Positions 16,804 to 25,285 are shown, counted from the stretch's first letter. The stretch is 64,000 nucleotides of DNA from CBDFHF01 sp965247565 (GCA_965247565.1 CBDFHF010000003.1:1736001-1800000), one strand, 5' to 3'. Made by a program: numbers and translations. Notes: generated from the letters alone by a model not told the origin.

Positions 16804-16868
16804 TGAGAAGCTATTCGTGATGGAGGAAATGCCCCGAATGTTGGGCATGTATAGATTAGTGCTGAGAT

Positions 16869-16897
16869 AAAGAAGCCCAACAATAAATGTTAGGCCT
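16869..16897 (+). terminator. imperfect hairpin after ccdB, shares the GAAGCCCAACA repeat
   Basis: Arms GAAGCCCAACA and TGTTAGGCCTC enclose ATAAA, pairing at 9 of 11 positions, and a TTTTG stretch follows. The left arm is identical to the arm of the hairpin at 38584-38620, so it may be one copy of a dispersed repeat used as a terminator. Confidence 0.5.
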
Positions 16898-16967
16898 CTT
16901 AAGTTTTGTATTGGCTTTTTCGGAAAGGCACTAAACGGTTAAATTATGATAGAATCGCCGCTGTTTT

Positions 16968-17044
16968 GCCCCGATAGCTCAGTAGGATAGAGCGGTCCCC
17001 TCCTAAGGGACAGGCCGGTGGTTCGAATCCGCCTCGGGGCGCCA
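16968..17044 (+). tRNA. tRNA-Arg (anticodon CCT)
   Basis: A 77-base cloverleaf. The acceptor arm GCCCCGA pairs with TCGGGGC, followed by discriminator G and an encoded CCA (17042-17044). The anticodon stem GTCCC/GGGAC encloses CTCCTAA, giving anticodon CCT at 17002-17004, which reads AGG. The T arm holds GGTTCGAATC. A TATGAT hexamer at 16945-16950 is a likely -10 box. Confidence 0.96.
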
Positions 17045-17059
17045 ACAAACTTTCTAAAA

Positions 17060-17086
17060 AAGCCCGGCTAAAAATACCGGGTTGTT
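17060..17086 (+). terminator. short hairpin after tRNA-Arg
   Basis: CCCGG (17063-17067) and CCGGG (17077-17081) enclose an AT-rich loop and are followed by TTGTTCTTC. The stem is short, so this is only a plausible terminator for the tRNA. Confidence 0.45.
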
Positions 17087-17150
17087 CTTCGGTTAAAAAA
17101 CTCGCTTCTTTTGAAATGGCTAAGCCGTTGCATTTTATCTTCACGACTTT

Positions 17151-18443
17151 TTATAGATCAAGATAACCGGTTTCTTCGTGCAGAACGGTGTCAAGACCTT
17201 GAACTTCTTCATCAGCGGTCACGCGAAGACCTATCAATTTATTTAATACTTTCAATATTAGAAAGCTAAATAAACCGCTCCAAACAATAGTGACGATTAT
17301 TGCTAAAGCTTGTACGCCAACCTGTTGCATGATGGAAACGCCTTCCGGTAAACCTAATCCACCCAAGTTGCTGGCGGCAAAAACGCCGGTCAATAAAGAG
17401 CCGGTGATTCCACCGATGCCATGGACAGGAAATACGTCTAAGGAATCGTCGATTTTTAAAGTGCGTTTGACATATTGGGTAGCGTAAAAACACACGATGC
17501 CAGCAGTAATGCCGATAACCAGCGCACCCGCTGGGCCAATAAAACCGGAAGCCGGGGTGATGGTTCCTAAACCTGCAACCATGCCGGTAACAATACCTAA
17601 CACACTGGGTTTGCCAAAACGTTTCCACTCAATAGTCATCCACGTTAAAGCGCCAGCCGCCGCACCAATATGGGTAGTCAGCATGGCCATACCAGCTCGG
17701 CCATCTGATGTTAAAGCGCTGCCAGCATTAAATCCGTACCAGCCCACCCACAACATGCCTGCGCCGGTTACGACCATGGTCATGTTATGCGGCGGCATGG
17801 CCGTTGTTGGAAAGCCTTTACGTTTCCCCAGCACTAAAGCGGATACCAACGCTGCTATCCCCGCATTAACATGGATAACAATGCCTCCGGCAAAATCCAT
17901 AGCGCCTAGATTGGCTAACCAACCATTGCCCCAAATCCAATGGCAGATTGGTACATACACCACACAAAGCCATAAGCCACTGAACCAAAGCATGGCGGAA
18001 AACTTCATGCGCTCAGCAAATGCGCCGACAATCAGGGCCGGGGTGATAATGGCGAAGGTCATTTGAAACATGAAATAAACCGTTTCTGGAATATCGCCCA
18101 CTAATGCGCCAGTGCTAATTTCAGGTAAAAATATTTTTGATGCACCGCCAATCAACTTTTGTAAATCTCCGCCATCAGCAAAGATAAAGCTATATACACC
18201 TGCCAACCATAAAATTGAAACCATGCAAGTAATGGCAAAACATTGCATTAATACCGATAACACGTTTTTACTTCTGACTAATCCGGCATAAAACAAGGAC
18301 AAGCCGGGAATAGTCATAAACAAAACCAGTGCGGTCGAGGTAAGCACCCAGGCAGTATTCGCTTGATTTAATTCTGCGGTAAAGCCCGTTTGAGGTAGCA
18401 GTAGTAATACTGGTAGCAGTTTATTATTATTTTTTAAAAGCAT
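17151..18443 (-). CDS. amt: ammonium transporter (first copy)
   Basis: A 430-residue inner-membrane ammonium channel of the Amt/Rh family with a signal peptide and about 11 membrane segments. Recognisable family blocks are FYAGLVRSKNVLSVLMQ (about 53), FAIITPALIVGAFAERMKF (about 130), DFAGGIVIHVNAGIAALVSAL with the pore histidine, VGWYGFNAGSAL, and DVFPVHGIGGITGSLLTG with the second pore histidine. I place the start at the ATG preceded by GGAA (18443) because it begins a signal-like MLLKNNNKLLPVLLLL; a TTG five codons earlier also fits. A PII gene precedes it by only about 20 bp, the standard glnK-amt operon. Confidence 0.93.
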   Translation of the reverse strand: MLLKNNNKLLPVLLLLPQTGFTAELNQANTAWVLTSTALVLFMTIPGLSLFYAGLVRSKNVLSVLMQCFAITCMVSILWLAGVYSFIFADGGDLQKLIGGASKIFLPEISTGALVGDIPETVYFMFQMTFAIITPALIVGAFAERMKFSAMLWFSGLWLCVVYVPICHWIWGNGWLANLGAMDFAGGIVIHVNAGIAALVSALVLGKRKGFPTTAMPPHNMTMVVTGAGMLWVGWYGFNAGSALTSDGRAGMAMLTTHIGAAAGALTWMTIEWKRFGKPSVLGIVTGMVAGLGTITPASGFIGPAGALVIGITAGIVCFYATQYVKRTLKIDDSLDVFPVHGIGGITGSLLTGVFAASNLGGLGLPEGVSIMQQVGVQALAIIVTIVWSGLFSFLILKVLNKLIGLRVTADEEVQGLDTVLHEETGYLDL

Positions 18444-18463
18444 TATTATTTCCAACAATCCTG

Positions 18464-18802
18464 TTAAATGGCGTCTTCCCCGGTTTCGCCGGTTCTTATG
18501 CGAATGACTTGCTCCAGCGAGGTGACGAATATTTTGCCATCGCCTATTTTTCCTGTGTTTGCCGCTTTTACAATCGTTTCAATAGCGGAGTCGACCACGT
18601 CATCGGCGACAGCGATTTCCAGTTTAACTTTGGGTAAAAAATCGACCACATATTCAGCGCCTCTATACAGTTCGGTATGACCTTTTTGTCGACCAAAACC
18701 TTTAACTTCAGTTGCCGTGACGCCTGCGACACCGATTTCAGATAAGGCTTCTCTGACATCATCCAATTTAAAGGGTTTAATGATTGCGGTGATAAGTTTC
18801 AT
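18464..18802 (-). CDS. glnK: nitrogen regulatory protein PII (first copy)
   Basis: A 112-residue trimeric PII signalling protein. The start MKLITAIIKPFKLDDVREAL, T-loop with the uridylylated Tyr in RGAEYVVDF (Tyr51), and C-terminal RIRTGETGEDAI signature are intact. PII proteins sense 2-oxoglutarate, ATP/ADP and glutamine status and block the adjacent Amt channel at high nitrogen. It lies just upstream of amt copy 1. In the 128 bp upstream up to the terminator at 18929 I find no -24/-12 type promoter, unlike the second glnK. Confidence 0.96.
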   Translation of the reverse strand: MKLITAIIKPFKLDDVREALSEIGVAGVTATEVKGFGRQKGHTELYRGAEYVVDFLPKVKLEIAVADDVVDSAIETIVKAANTGKIGDGKIFVTSLEQVIRIRTGETGEDAI

Positions 18803-18928
18803 AATTTCTCTCAGTTGCGTTAAAAAAGGCTATGCGTTTGAATCATACACATTATTAACTAACATTCAATCTTGGTCTGGTGTAATTCAACAATATATAT
18901 GGTTATTATTAAAGTTTTCGCATATAAA

Positions 18929-18957
18929 AAAAACGGGCACTTTGCAGTGCCCGTTTT
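18929..18957. terminator. strong intrinsic terminator downstream of amt copy 2
   Basis: AAAAACGGGCACT and AGTGCCCGTTTTT form a perfect 13-bp stem around the loop TTG/C. It sits 28 bp past the amt copy 2 stop and upstream of glnK copy 1, so on the minus strand it ends the second operon and insulates the first. A/T runs on both sides allow bidirectional function. Confidence 0.9.
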
Positions 18958-18984
18958 TCCTGAGGTTTATTTTACCTCTGTTAT

Positions 18985-20475
18985 TTAGAGGTGATATGCG
19001 GTTTCGCCGTGTTCGGAGAGATCCAAACCTTCACGTTCCACTTCCTCAGTTACGCGTAAACCGACTAATATATCTACCAGTTTAAAGGCTACGAAGGACA
19101 CTAAGCCAGACCAGATGATGGCGATAGCAACACCCCATGCTTGGCTGATTAATTGCCCAGACATGCTGTATTCGGCAACGCCGTTAGTCACATAATCCCA
19201 AACACCGGTACCGCCTAATGCTGGGCTGGCAACCACAGCGGTGCCTAATGCGCCGAGAATACCGCCGATACCATGTACGCCAAAGGCATCTAGGGAATCA
19301 TCATAACCTAACAGGCTTTTCAAGCTGGTCACTGACCAGAAACAAACTGCGCCGGCCGCTAAGCCCAGGAAGATCGAACCCATAGGGCCTGCCCAACCAC
19401 ATGCCGGTGTAATTGCGACAAGTCCTGCAATTGCGCCAGAAGCACCGCCTAACATACTGGGTTTACCACGCATTAACCATTCTGCCGCGGTCCATGCCAA
19501 AGTAGCAGCAGCGCTGGCCAGCAGGGTATTAACGAAAACTAAAGCAGCTAAGCCGTTGGCTTCCAAGTTAGAACCTACGTTAAAACCAAACCAGCCTACC
19601 CACAATAATGATGCGCCAACCATGGTCATAGTCACACTATGTGGAGCCAGAGATTCTTTTTTGTAGCCGATACGTTTACCGATCATTAAACAGCCAACCA
19701 GGCCTGCAATACCCGCGTTGATATGTACTACAGTGCCGCCAGCAAAATCCAATGCACCTTTTTGGAACAGGAAGCCCGCCGTTGCAAGAGCTGTTTCACC
19801 TGCTTTGGCATCGGTATACGCATCAGGTCCAGCCCAGTACCAAACCATATGAGCCATCGGCAAATAAGCGAAAGTAAACCAAATAAACATAAACAATAGT
19901 ACGGCTGAAAATTTAACCCGTTCTGCAAATGCACCAATAATTAAAGCAGGAGTAATACCAGCAAAAGTTAATTGGAAGGCGACATAAATATATTCCGGTA
20001 CATACACGCCTTTGCTAAATGTTGCGGCCATGGATTCCGGAGTAATGCCTTTGAGAAAAAGTTTATCTAAACCGCCAAAGAATGCATTGCCTTCAGTAAA
20101 TGCGACGCTATAACCGTAGATTGCCCATAACACTGCCATCATTGAGAAAATCACAAACACTTGCATCAACACGGACAGCATGTTTTTAGATCGAACCATG
20201 CCGCCGTAAAATAGCGCAAGACCAGGGATAATCATTAAGATAACCAATACCGTTGCGACTATCATCCAGGCCATATCGCCTTTATCGATAGTAGGAGCTG
20301 CAGCAGCTGGTGCGGCCGGGGCAGTTTCAGTCGTTGTAGTTACAGCAACGGCGGCGGATTCAGTGGGATTGGCTACTGTGCCGATTTGTACCGAATTAAC
20401 TTCGGGCTCTGCATAAGAAAGTCCAGACAAACTTAGCAAGGTAGATAGCATGAAGATTGATAATAAATGTTTCAT
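18985..20475 (-). CDS. amt: ammonium transporter (second copy, extended N-terminus)
   Basis: A 496-residue ammonium channel, longer than copy 1. The start is the ATG at 20475, preceded by a GGAGG ribosome-binding site; in-frame codons further upstream overlap glnK. A signal peptide (about 1-22) is followed by a low-complexity Thr/Ala/Pro segment before the first membrane span. Family blocks include FYGGMVRSKNMLSVLMQVF, FAGITPALIIGAFAERVKF, DFAGGTVVHINAGIAGLVG, VGWFGFNVGSNL and DAFGVHGIGGILGAL, with both pore histidines. It is co-transcribed with glnK copy 2 from a sigma-54 promoter and ends at the strong terminator 18929-18957. Confidence 0.94.
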   Translation of the reverse strand: MKHLLSIFMLSTLLSLSGLSYAEPEVNSVQIGTVANPTESAAVAVTTTTETAPAAPAAAAPTIDKGDMAWMIVATVLVILMIIPGLALFYGGMVRSKNMLSVLMQVFVIFSMMAVLWAIYGYSVAFTEGNAFFGGLDKLFLKGITPESMAATFSKGVYVPEYIYVAFQLTFAGITPALIIGAFAERVKFSAVLLFMFIWFTFAYLPMAHMVWYWAGPDAYTDAKAGETALATAGFLFQKGALDFAGGTVVHINAGIAGLVGCLMIGKRIGYKKESLAPHSVTMTMVGASLLWVGWFGFNVGSNLEANGLAALVFVNTLLASAAATLAWTAAEWLMRGKPSMLGGASGAIAGLVAITPACGWAGPMGSIFLGLAAGAVCFWSVTSLKSLLGYDDSLDAFGVHGIGGILGALGTAVVASPALGGTGVWDYVTNGVAEYSMSGQLISQAWGVAIAIIWSGLVSFVAFKLVDILVGLRVTEEVEREGLDLSEHGETAYHL

Positions 20476-20497
20476 TTTTTCCTCCAAATTATTCAGA

Positions 20498-20836
20498 TTA
20501 CAGCGCTTCATCGCCGGTTTCGCCGGTGCGAATCCGAACAACTTGTTCTAAATTGGTTACAAAGATTTTACCGTCACCTATTTTTCCGGTATTCGCCGCT
20601 TTAGCGATGGTCTCTACCGCCTGGCTTACCAGGGTATCGGCGACAGCCACTTCTACTTTGGCTTTGGGTAGAAAATCCACAACATATTCGGCGCCACGGT
20701 ATAGCTCGGTGTGGCCTTTTTGTCTGCCAAAGCCTTTTACTTCGGTGACGGTTACTCCAGACACGCCGATATCTGAGAGCGCCTCCCGGACTTCGTCCAA
20801 TTTAAAGGGTTTAACAATAGCGGTTATCAGTTTCAT
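20498..20836 (-). CDS. glnK: nitrogen regulatory protein PII (second copy)
   Basis: A 112-residue PII protein, nearly the same as copy 1 in MKLITAIVKPFKLDEVREAL, the T-loop Tyr51 in RGAEYVVDF, and the C-terminal VRIRTGETGDEAL. I use the ATG at 20836 that gives the invariant MKLITAI start; an open frame continues far upstream but would run through the promoter. The stop is 22 bp before amt copy 2. A -24/-12 sigma-54 promoter lies 45-60 bp upstream (20881-20896) with two NtrC-like sites beyond it, so induction by nitrogen limitation is predicted. Confidence 0.96.
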   Translation of the reverse strand: MKLITAIVKPFKLDEVREALSDIGVSGVTVTEVKGFGRQKGHTELYRGAEYVVDFLPKAKVEVAVADTLVSQAVETIAKAANTGKIGDGKIFVTNLEQVVRIRTGETGDEAL

Positions 20837-20880
20837 CAGTTTTTTCCTCTTGCTTATTATTAACAGTTCATTACTGTTTA

Positions 20881-20896
20881 AGCACGCTTTGTGCCA
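20881..20896 (-). promoter_or_regulatory. sigma-54 (-24/-12) promoter for glnK-amt copy 2
   Basis: Read on the minus strand the sequence is TGGCACAAAGCGTGCT, which fits TGGCACR-N4-YTGCW: the invariant GG and GC are separated by exactly 10 bases. Transcription should start near 20870, about 34 bases before the glnK ATG. Confidence 0.85.
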
Positions 20897-20959
20897 AATT
20901 AATATATCCTTGAAAAACCTGATGTAAAACCTGGAAATGCTAGAAATCATCAATCCAGG

Positions 20960-21005
20960 CGCACCTTTATGGTTCATTATGGTGTTTGTGTTCCGTTTTG
21001 GTGCG
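20960..21005 (-). promoter_or_regulatory. two tandem NtrC-like binding sites
   Basis: CGCACCTTTATGGTTCA (20960-20976) matches 11 of 14 fixed positions of TGCACCAnnnTGGTGCA, and TGTTCCGTTTTGGTGCG (20989-21005) matches 10. Their centres are 29 bp apart and about 98 and 127 bp upstream of the predicted start, the usual place for enhancer sites of an NtrC-dependent sigma-54 promoter. Confidence 0.65.
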
Positions 21006-21041
21006 AAATCACGTAATAAAAAAGTACAGCTATCAGAATAG

Positions 21042-21158
21042 GGTGCGTTGAAAGTGGTGACAGGCATAAAGACGATCAATGAAATTGCTCATGCGAATGG
21101 CGCGCGCGCCACGCAGGTCAGTCAATGGAAAAAGGAGTTGCCGAATAAAGTAGCTTAA
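21042..21158 (+). pseudogene. IS3-family transposase OrfA fragment
   Basis: A 38-codon frame reads TGIKTINEIAHANGARATQVSQWKKEL, which is the helix-turn-helix of IS3-family OrfA proteins (normally ...LAxxYGVHPTQISQWKKxL). It has no start codon in this frame and ends in TAA soon after the motif. No OrfB part or terminal repeats are seen nearby. It lies just upstream of the NtrC-like sites of the glnK promoter. Confidence 0.7.
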
Positions 21159-21448
21159 CCGTGTATTCGGGAAAGTACTGACACATCACGGTTGTCAGAT
21201 AGCTCTGAAACCTTGGTTTATTTAGGAAGCAGAGTCGAATGGCACCGCAACTACTTCAGACCTCAAAAACGTCCGAGTTTTTAAATTGCTGATAAAGCCG
21301 ATTTTTCCAGAGAGATAGATTCATTAACTAAAGACTCCTTAATCAATCCCTATTTGAGGCAACTCAGCATGTTGACTACAATGAGCCAAAACGTTTGCTG
21401 ATTTGGCACGTTAATAGCCCCATATAAATTATGACAAGGAGATTAGAT
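21159..21448. other. intergenic gap of 290 bp, nothing recognised
   Basis: Between the IS3 scrap and the YchJ-like gene. No coding frame, RNA or terminal repeat was recognised. The AAGGAG ribosome-binding site of the next gene lies at its end (21436-21441). Confidence 0.4.
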
Positions 21449-21937
21449 ATGACTCTGTGCCCGTGTGGTTCAACAAAGAATTTTTCTGAATGCTGTGGAC
21501 CCATCATTGATGGGGAGCCTGCAGCGACTGCCGAAGCCTTAATGCGTTCACGTTACTCAGCTTTTGTGCGCAGACAGTTGGATCATATCGAGCGCACTCA
21601 TGCTCCTGAAATTCGGGATGATTTTAACCGAGCTGAAGCGGAGCGTATGGCAGAGGAGTGTGAATGGCAAGGTTTAGAAATTCGAAGTGCCACAGAAACC
21701 GGTGATACTGCGCTAGTTGATTTTCTTATTCGGTTCCGTCGTGACCATAAAGATATGATCCAAACGGAACTGTCCAGTTTCCGCCGAGAAAATGGCAAGT
21801 GGCTGTATGTCAATGGAAAAGTTAACAGTCACGCGCCTCAACGCTACGTCAATAAGGTAGGAAGAAACGACCCTTGCCCTTGCGGATCGGGAAAGAAAGC
21901 CAAAAAATGCTGCGGAACTACCGTGGTTATAGATTGA
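21449..21937 (+). CDS. YchJ-family SEC-C zinc-binding protein
   Basis: A 162-residue protein with an N-terminal SEC-C-like motif (CPCGSTKNFSECCG), a central NTF2-like YchJ domain (AEALMRSRYSAFVRRQLDHIERTH), and a second, canonical C-terminal SEC-C motif (NDPCPCGSGKKAKKCCG). Such motifs bind zinc and can contact the ribosome or SecB-like partners, but the family's role is not known. The ATG at 21449 is preferred over 21431 because AAGGAG lies 7 bases upstream and the protein then starts MTLCPCGS like E. coli YchJ. The next gene begins 3 bp after its stop. Confidence 0.88.
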   Translation: MTLCPCGSTKNFSECCGPIIDGEPAATAEALMRSRYSAFVRRQLDHIERTHAPEIRDDFNRAEAERMAEECEWQGLEIRSATETGDTALVDFLIRFRRDHKDMIQTELSSFRRENGKWLYVNGKVNSHAPQRYVNKVGRNDPCPCGSGKKAKKCCGTTVVID

Positions 21938-21939
21938 TC

Positions 21940-22725
21940 ATGGTGCATCGTTTTAACTGTACAGCTTGCGGAAAATGTTGCTATGGGCAAGTGCCACTGA
22001 CGGTTAACGATGCCTTTTCCCATGCAAACCGCTTTCCATTAGCTATGGTATGGACACCGTTACGACAAGGCAGTAAAGACTTCGACATGGTGGCTCATTT
22101 AGGTACGACCATCCCACTCAATAACCGCAAAGTATTAGCAGTACTAATTGTGCCAACAGCTTATATCCCGCCTAACTTTCCCTGTCCAGCTTTAACTGAA
22201 GACAATCTTTGCAGCATTCAAACCAACAAGCCTTCACGCTGCCGTACCATGCCGTTTTATCCTTATCGGGATGAACAGTATCAGGCTGAGCTATTGGTTC
22301 CAAGGCCTGGATGGACTTGTGATACTTCAGAGGCTGCACCGATAGTGTTTCAAGACAAAAAAATCGTTTTTCGCGGAGACTTTGATCTGGAGCGCCGGGA
22401 TTTGGAAAACCAACGAGCAATGATTCGCCGGTATGCCGACTACATGCTGAAATATACTCCCCAGCTTGTGGAGAATCTGGTCAGGGTCGCTACAAAACCC
22501 AAAGCCGGCCAAGTAGTCACCAGTTTATCCTCATTTCTGACAGCCATTCGTCATTTGGATGCAAAACAAATTGCACAACAGCAATTGCCAGTATTGAACA
22601 ATTACGCTGAAAAAACCGCTGAACAACATGAGCTAGTCGATTTTCATCAAAGCTATTCAAACTGGGCAAAAGAAATGAAGTATCTAGCACAGCGTTCACC
22701 CATAGAAAATCGAGATATTGTCTGA
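21940..22725 (+). CDS. YkgJ-type cysteine-cluster protein
   Basis: A 261-residue protein with the CxxCxxCC pattern FNCTACGKCCYGQVPLT at the start and later cysteines in FPCPALTEDNLCSIQTNKPSRCRTMPFYP, the signature of the YkgJ/UPF0153 family, which probably binds zinc or an Fe-S cluster. The catalytic or carrier role is unknown. The ATG at 21940 is 2 bp past the YchJ stop, so both are likely one transcript. The C-terminal half (about 150-261) is helical and not assigned. Confidence 0.82.
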   Translation: MVHRFNCTACGKCCYGQVPLTVNDAFSHANRFPLAMVWTPLRQGSKDFDMVAHLGTTIPLNNRKVLAVLIVPTAYIPPNFPCPALTEDNLCSIQTNKPSRCRTMPFYPYRDEQYQAELLVPRPGWTCDTSEAAPIVFQDKKIVFRGDFDLERRDLENQRAMIRRYADYMLKYTPQLVENLVRVATKPKAGQVVTSLSSFLTAIRHLDAKQIAQQQLPVLNNYAEKTAEQHELVDFHQSYSNWAKEMKYLAQRSPIENRDIV

Positions 22726-22829
22726 ATTTCCGGATTAAGAATTGTTGAATTTTTCAAGGATATTTCAACTTTAAATACCTTGCGAACGAGTTTGGAGCCA
22801 AGAAAAGTATTAGCTGAAATAAATATTGT

Positions 22830-22857
22830 AATATGATCTACTTATCAGTAGCATATT
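22830..22857. promoter_or_regulatory. hyphenated inverted repeat before chrB, possible operator
   Basis: AATATG-AT-CTAC (22830-22841) and GTAG-CATATT (22848-22857) form an imperfect inverted repeat around TTATCA, ending four bases before the chrB ATG. No ribosome-binding site is visible there. ChrB proteins are known chromate-responsive autoregulators in other bacteria, so this is a reasonable operator candidate. Confidence 0.45.
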
Positions 22858-22861
22858 CTAC

Positions 22862-23803
22862 ATGAATAATTGGTTAGTACTGATAACAACACTGCCTACT
22901 GAGAATGCAACGGTTCGGATGCGAGTATGGCGGTCATTGAAAACTTCTGGCGCTGCCGTGCTTCGCGATGGTGTCTATCTGATGCCGGAAAGAGAAACTT
23001 GTGGCGAAACCTTATGGACTATTGCTAATGAAGTGCGCTCGAGTGGTGGCACGGCATTAGTATTACGAGTTGAGGAGCCGGGCGATGGAAATTTTGTTGA
23101 TTTATTCGAACGCAGTACTGAGTTTTCAGCCTTGCTGACAGATATAGTCAGGCTGAATGACGAGCTATCCGTCGATACCGCCCTGGACACGCTCAAACAG
23201 TCTCGAAAACTTCATAAATCGTTTTCGAACCTTGTGGCCATTGACTTCTTTCCTGGCGAAGCGCAACGTCAAACCGAAGCAGCCCTCAATGATCTCGAAT
23301 TCTCAGTAGTCCGGATTCTATCGCCGGACGAACCTCATTCGATTCAGGGCTCTATCTCTCTTTTATCCATTAGCGAATACCAAGGCCGCACTTGGGCTAC
23401 CCGTAGTCGACCATGGGTAGATCGGCTCGCTAGTGCTTGGTTAATTCGACGCTTCATCGACCCTCACGCTCAATTACTCTGGCTAGCATCCATAAAGGAT
23501 TGTCCCGTTAATGCAATTAGCTTCGACTTCGACGGCGCTACGTTTAGTCATGTTGGAAGCCGAGTAACCTTTGAAGTGTTATTAGCCAGTTTCGATCTTG
23601 AAAAACCAGGACTTAAACGACTCGGTGCTGTTGTGCATTTTCTTGATGTGGGTGGTGTGCAGCCGCCGGAAGCTATTGGCATTGAAAGTGTGTTGGCAGG
23701 ACTGCGCGAATCGATCAACGATGATGAACAACTCTTGACGGCTGCTAGTGCAGTTTTTGACAGCTTACTGATAACATTTGATAAGGCAATCACATCCAAA
23801 TGA
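22862..23803 (+). CDS. chrB: chromate resistance regulator ChrB
   Basis: A 313-residue ChrB-family protein. The start WLVLITTLPTENATVRMRVWRSLKTSGAAVLRDGVYLMP (split by residue 10-45) is the ChrB N-terminal domain. The second half contains WATRSRPWVDRLASAWLIRRFIDP and FDFDGATFSHVG, the ChrB C-terminal domain. ChrB senses chromate and regulates chrA in Ochrobactrum and Cupriavidus type operons. Its stop overlaps the chrA ATG by 4 bases. Assignment is by family knowledge of the chrBAC gene order and these blocks. Confidence 0.92.
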   Translation: MNNWLVLITTLPTENATVRMRVWRSLKTSGAAVLRDGVYLMPERETCGETLWTIANEVRSSGGTALVLRVEEPGDGNFVDLFERSTEFSALLTDIVRLNDELSVDTALDTLKQSRKLHKSFSNLVAIDFFPGEAQRQTEAALNDLEFSVVRILSPDEPHSIQGSISLLSISEYQGRTWATRSRPWVDRLASAWLIRRFIDPHAQLLWLASIKDCPVNAISFDFDGATFSHVGSRVTFEVLLASFDLEKPGLKRLGAVVHFLDVGGVQPPEAIGIESVLAGLRESINDDEQLLTAASAVFDSLLITFDKAITSK

Positions 23804-25176
23804 TTCAACCTGAAAAATTATCATCTCAGCAAAAAGTAAACCGGCCCGATCCGGTCAGTTTTTGGGAAGCCTTCCGTTTTTGGTTGAAATTAGGTTTGGT
23901 TAGTTTCGGCGGGCCGGCTGGCCAAATCGCCATCATGCATCAGGAGTTGGTGGAAAAACGCCGTTGGCTGTCCGAAAAGCGTTTCTTGCATGCCCTGAAT
24001 TACTGCATGTTACTGCCAGGCCCAGAAGCGCAGCAATTAGCTACTTACATCGGTTGGCTGATGCATCGCAGTTGGGGTGGTATCGTCGCCGGTGGCCTGT
24101 TCGTGTTGCCGTCGCTGTTGATTCTGATAGGCTTGAGCTGGGTCTATATGACCTATGGCCATACGCCTGGAATTGCTGGGGTACTATACGGTATAAAGCC
24201 CGCAGTAACTGCTATCGTTATTTTCGCGGCGTACCGCATTGGCTCAAGGGCTTTGAGAAATGGGATTCTATGGGCGATAGCGGCTTTAGCATTTCTGGCC
24301 ATCTTTTTGCTCGGCACTCCGTTTCCATTAATCGTAATGATCGCAGCCATTTTGGGGGCCATTGGCGGCAAGATTTTACCGCAGAAATTTGCAATAGGCG
24401 GTAGCCATGGTGTTGCAAAACAAGGTTATGGCCCAGCACTGATTGATGACGATTCACCTACGCCGCCTCATGCTGTATTCAGTTGGTTAGGTTTGGCAAA
24501 AGTGACTCTAGCGGGCCTGATTCTATGGGGCGGCGCAATCGGTTTTCTTAGTGCGCGATACGGTTGGGATGGCGCACTGACTCAAATGGGCTGGTTCTTT
24601 ACCAAGGCAGCTCTATTGACCTTCGGCGGCGCTTATGCGGTTTTACCTTATGTTTATCAGGGCGCTGTCGAGCATTTTCAATGGTTAACCGCGCATCAGA
24701 TGATTGATGGCTTGGCTCTGGGCGAAACCACACCAGGACCACTGATCATGGTAGTGACCTTTGTAGGCTTTGTTGCCGGATGGACAAAAGCCTTATTCGG
24801 TACTGGCCAATTATTTTTGGCTGGCGCCATCTCTGCAATGGTGGTGACTTACTTTACCTTTTTGCCCAGCTTTTTGTTCATCTTGGCCGGTGGCCCGCTG
24901 GTGGAATCCACTCACGGAAATTTAAAATTTACCGCGCCGTTGACTGCTATTACCGCCGCTGTAGTCGGCGTTATTCTGAATCTGGCCGTATTTTTCGCCT
25001 GGCACGTATTCTGGCCACAAGGCTTTGCAGGACATTTCGATGCAGTTTCCGCTGTTATTAGTCTCTGCGCCCTTTGGGCATTAATACGTTACAAAGTTGG
25101 AGTAATCCCGGTCATCGCCGCTTGTAGCGGCACCGGTCTTTTATTTGCTTTCACCAAAATATGGCTTACCCAATAA
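23800..25176 (+). CDS. chrA: chromate efflux transporter ChrA
   Basis: A 458-residue inner-membrane transporter of the CHR superfamily, long-chain type. Two homologous halves are visible: the first with FWLKLGLVSFGGPAGQIAIMH and LPGPEAQQLATYIGWLMH, the second with FFTKAALLTFGGAYAVLPYV and LALGETTPGPLIMV. Each half has several membrane spans. It exports CrO4(2-) driven by the proton or membrane potential. The ATG overlaps the chrB stop (ATGA), so the pair is coupled; the Tat-type superoxide dismutase follows 109 bp later. Confidence 0.95.
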   Translation: MIQPEKLSSQQKVNRPDPVSFWEAFRFWLKLGLVSFGGPAGQIAIMHQELVEKRRWLSEKRFLHALNYCMLLPGPEAQQLATYIGWLMHRSWGGIVAGGLFVLPSLLILIGLSWVYMTYGHTPGIAGVLYGIKPAVTAIVIFAAYRIGSRALRNGILWAIAALAFLAIFLLGTPFPLIVMIAAILGAIGGKILPQKFAIGGSHGVAKQGYGPALIDDDSPTPPHAVFSWLGLAKVTLAGLILWGGAIGFLSARYGWDGALTQMGWFFTKAALLTFGGAYAVLPYVYQGAVEHFQWLTAHQMIDGLALGETTPGPLIMVVTFVGFVAGWTKALFGTGQLFLAGAISAMVVTYFTFLPSFLFILAGGPLVESTHGNLKFTAPLTAITAAVVGVILNLAVFFAWHVFWPQGFAGHFDAVSAVISLCALWALIRYKVGVIPVIAACSGTGLLFAFTKIWLTQ

Positions 25177-25285
25177 GACTTATCGTTACTTAACGCATAT
25201 GCAAAACCCAGGCATTCGCGCTAACAAAAAGTGTACAGATTGAATTTCTATTCCTAAACGTACGATTACATTGGAGAAATAAGAC

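Noticed and set aside
16944..17144. Open frame on the minus strand reading PRGGFEPPACPLGGDRS
   Set aside because: It is the antisense of tRNA-Arg, a known source of false proteins; the real feature is the tRNA.
17497..18066. 189-codon plus-strand frame opposite amt copy 1
   Set aside because: It mirrors the ammonium transporter's codon pattern and is rich in Pro/Ala; no ribosome-binding site or family match.
18803..18928. Sigma-54 promoter for the first glnK-amt pair
   Set aside because: No GG-N10-GC arrangement is found on the minus strand in this interval.
23964..24404. Plus-strand open frame inside chrA starting MAVRKAFLACPELLHV
   Set aside because: It overlaps chrA in another frame, and chrA has clear CHR-family motifs.
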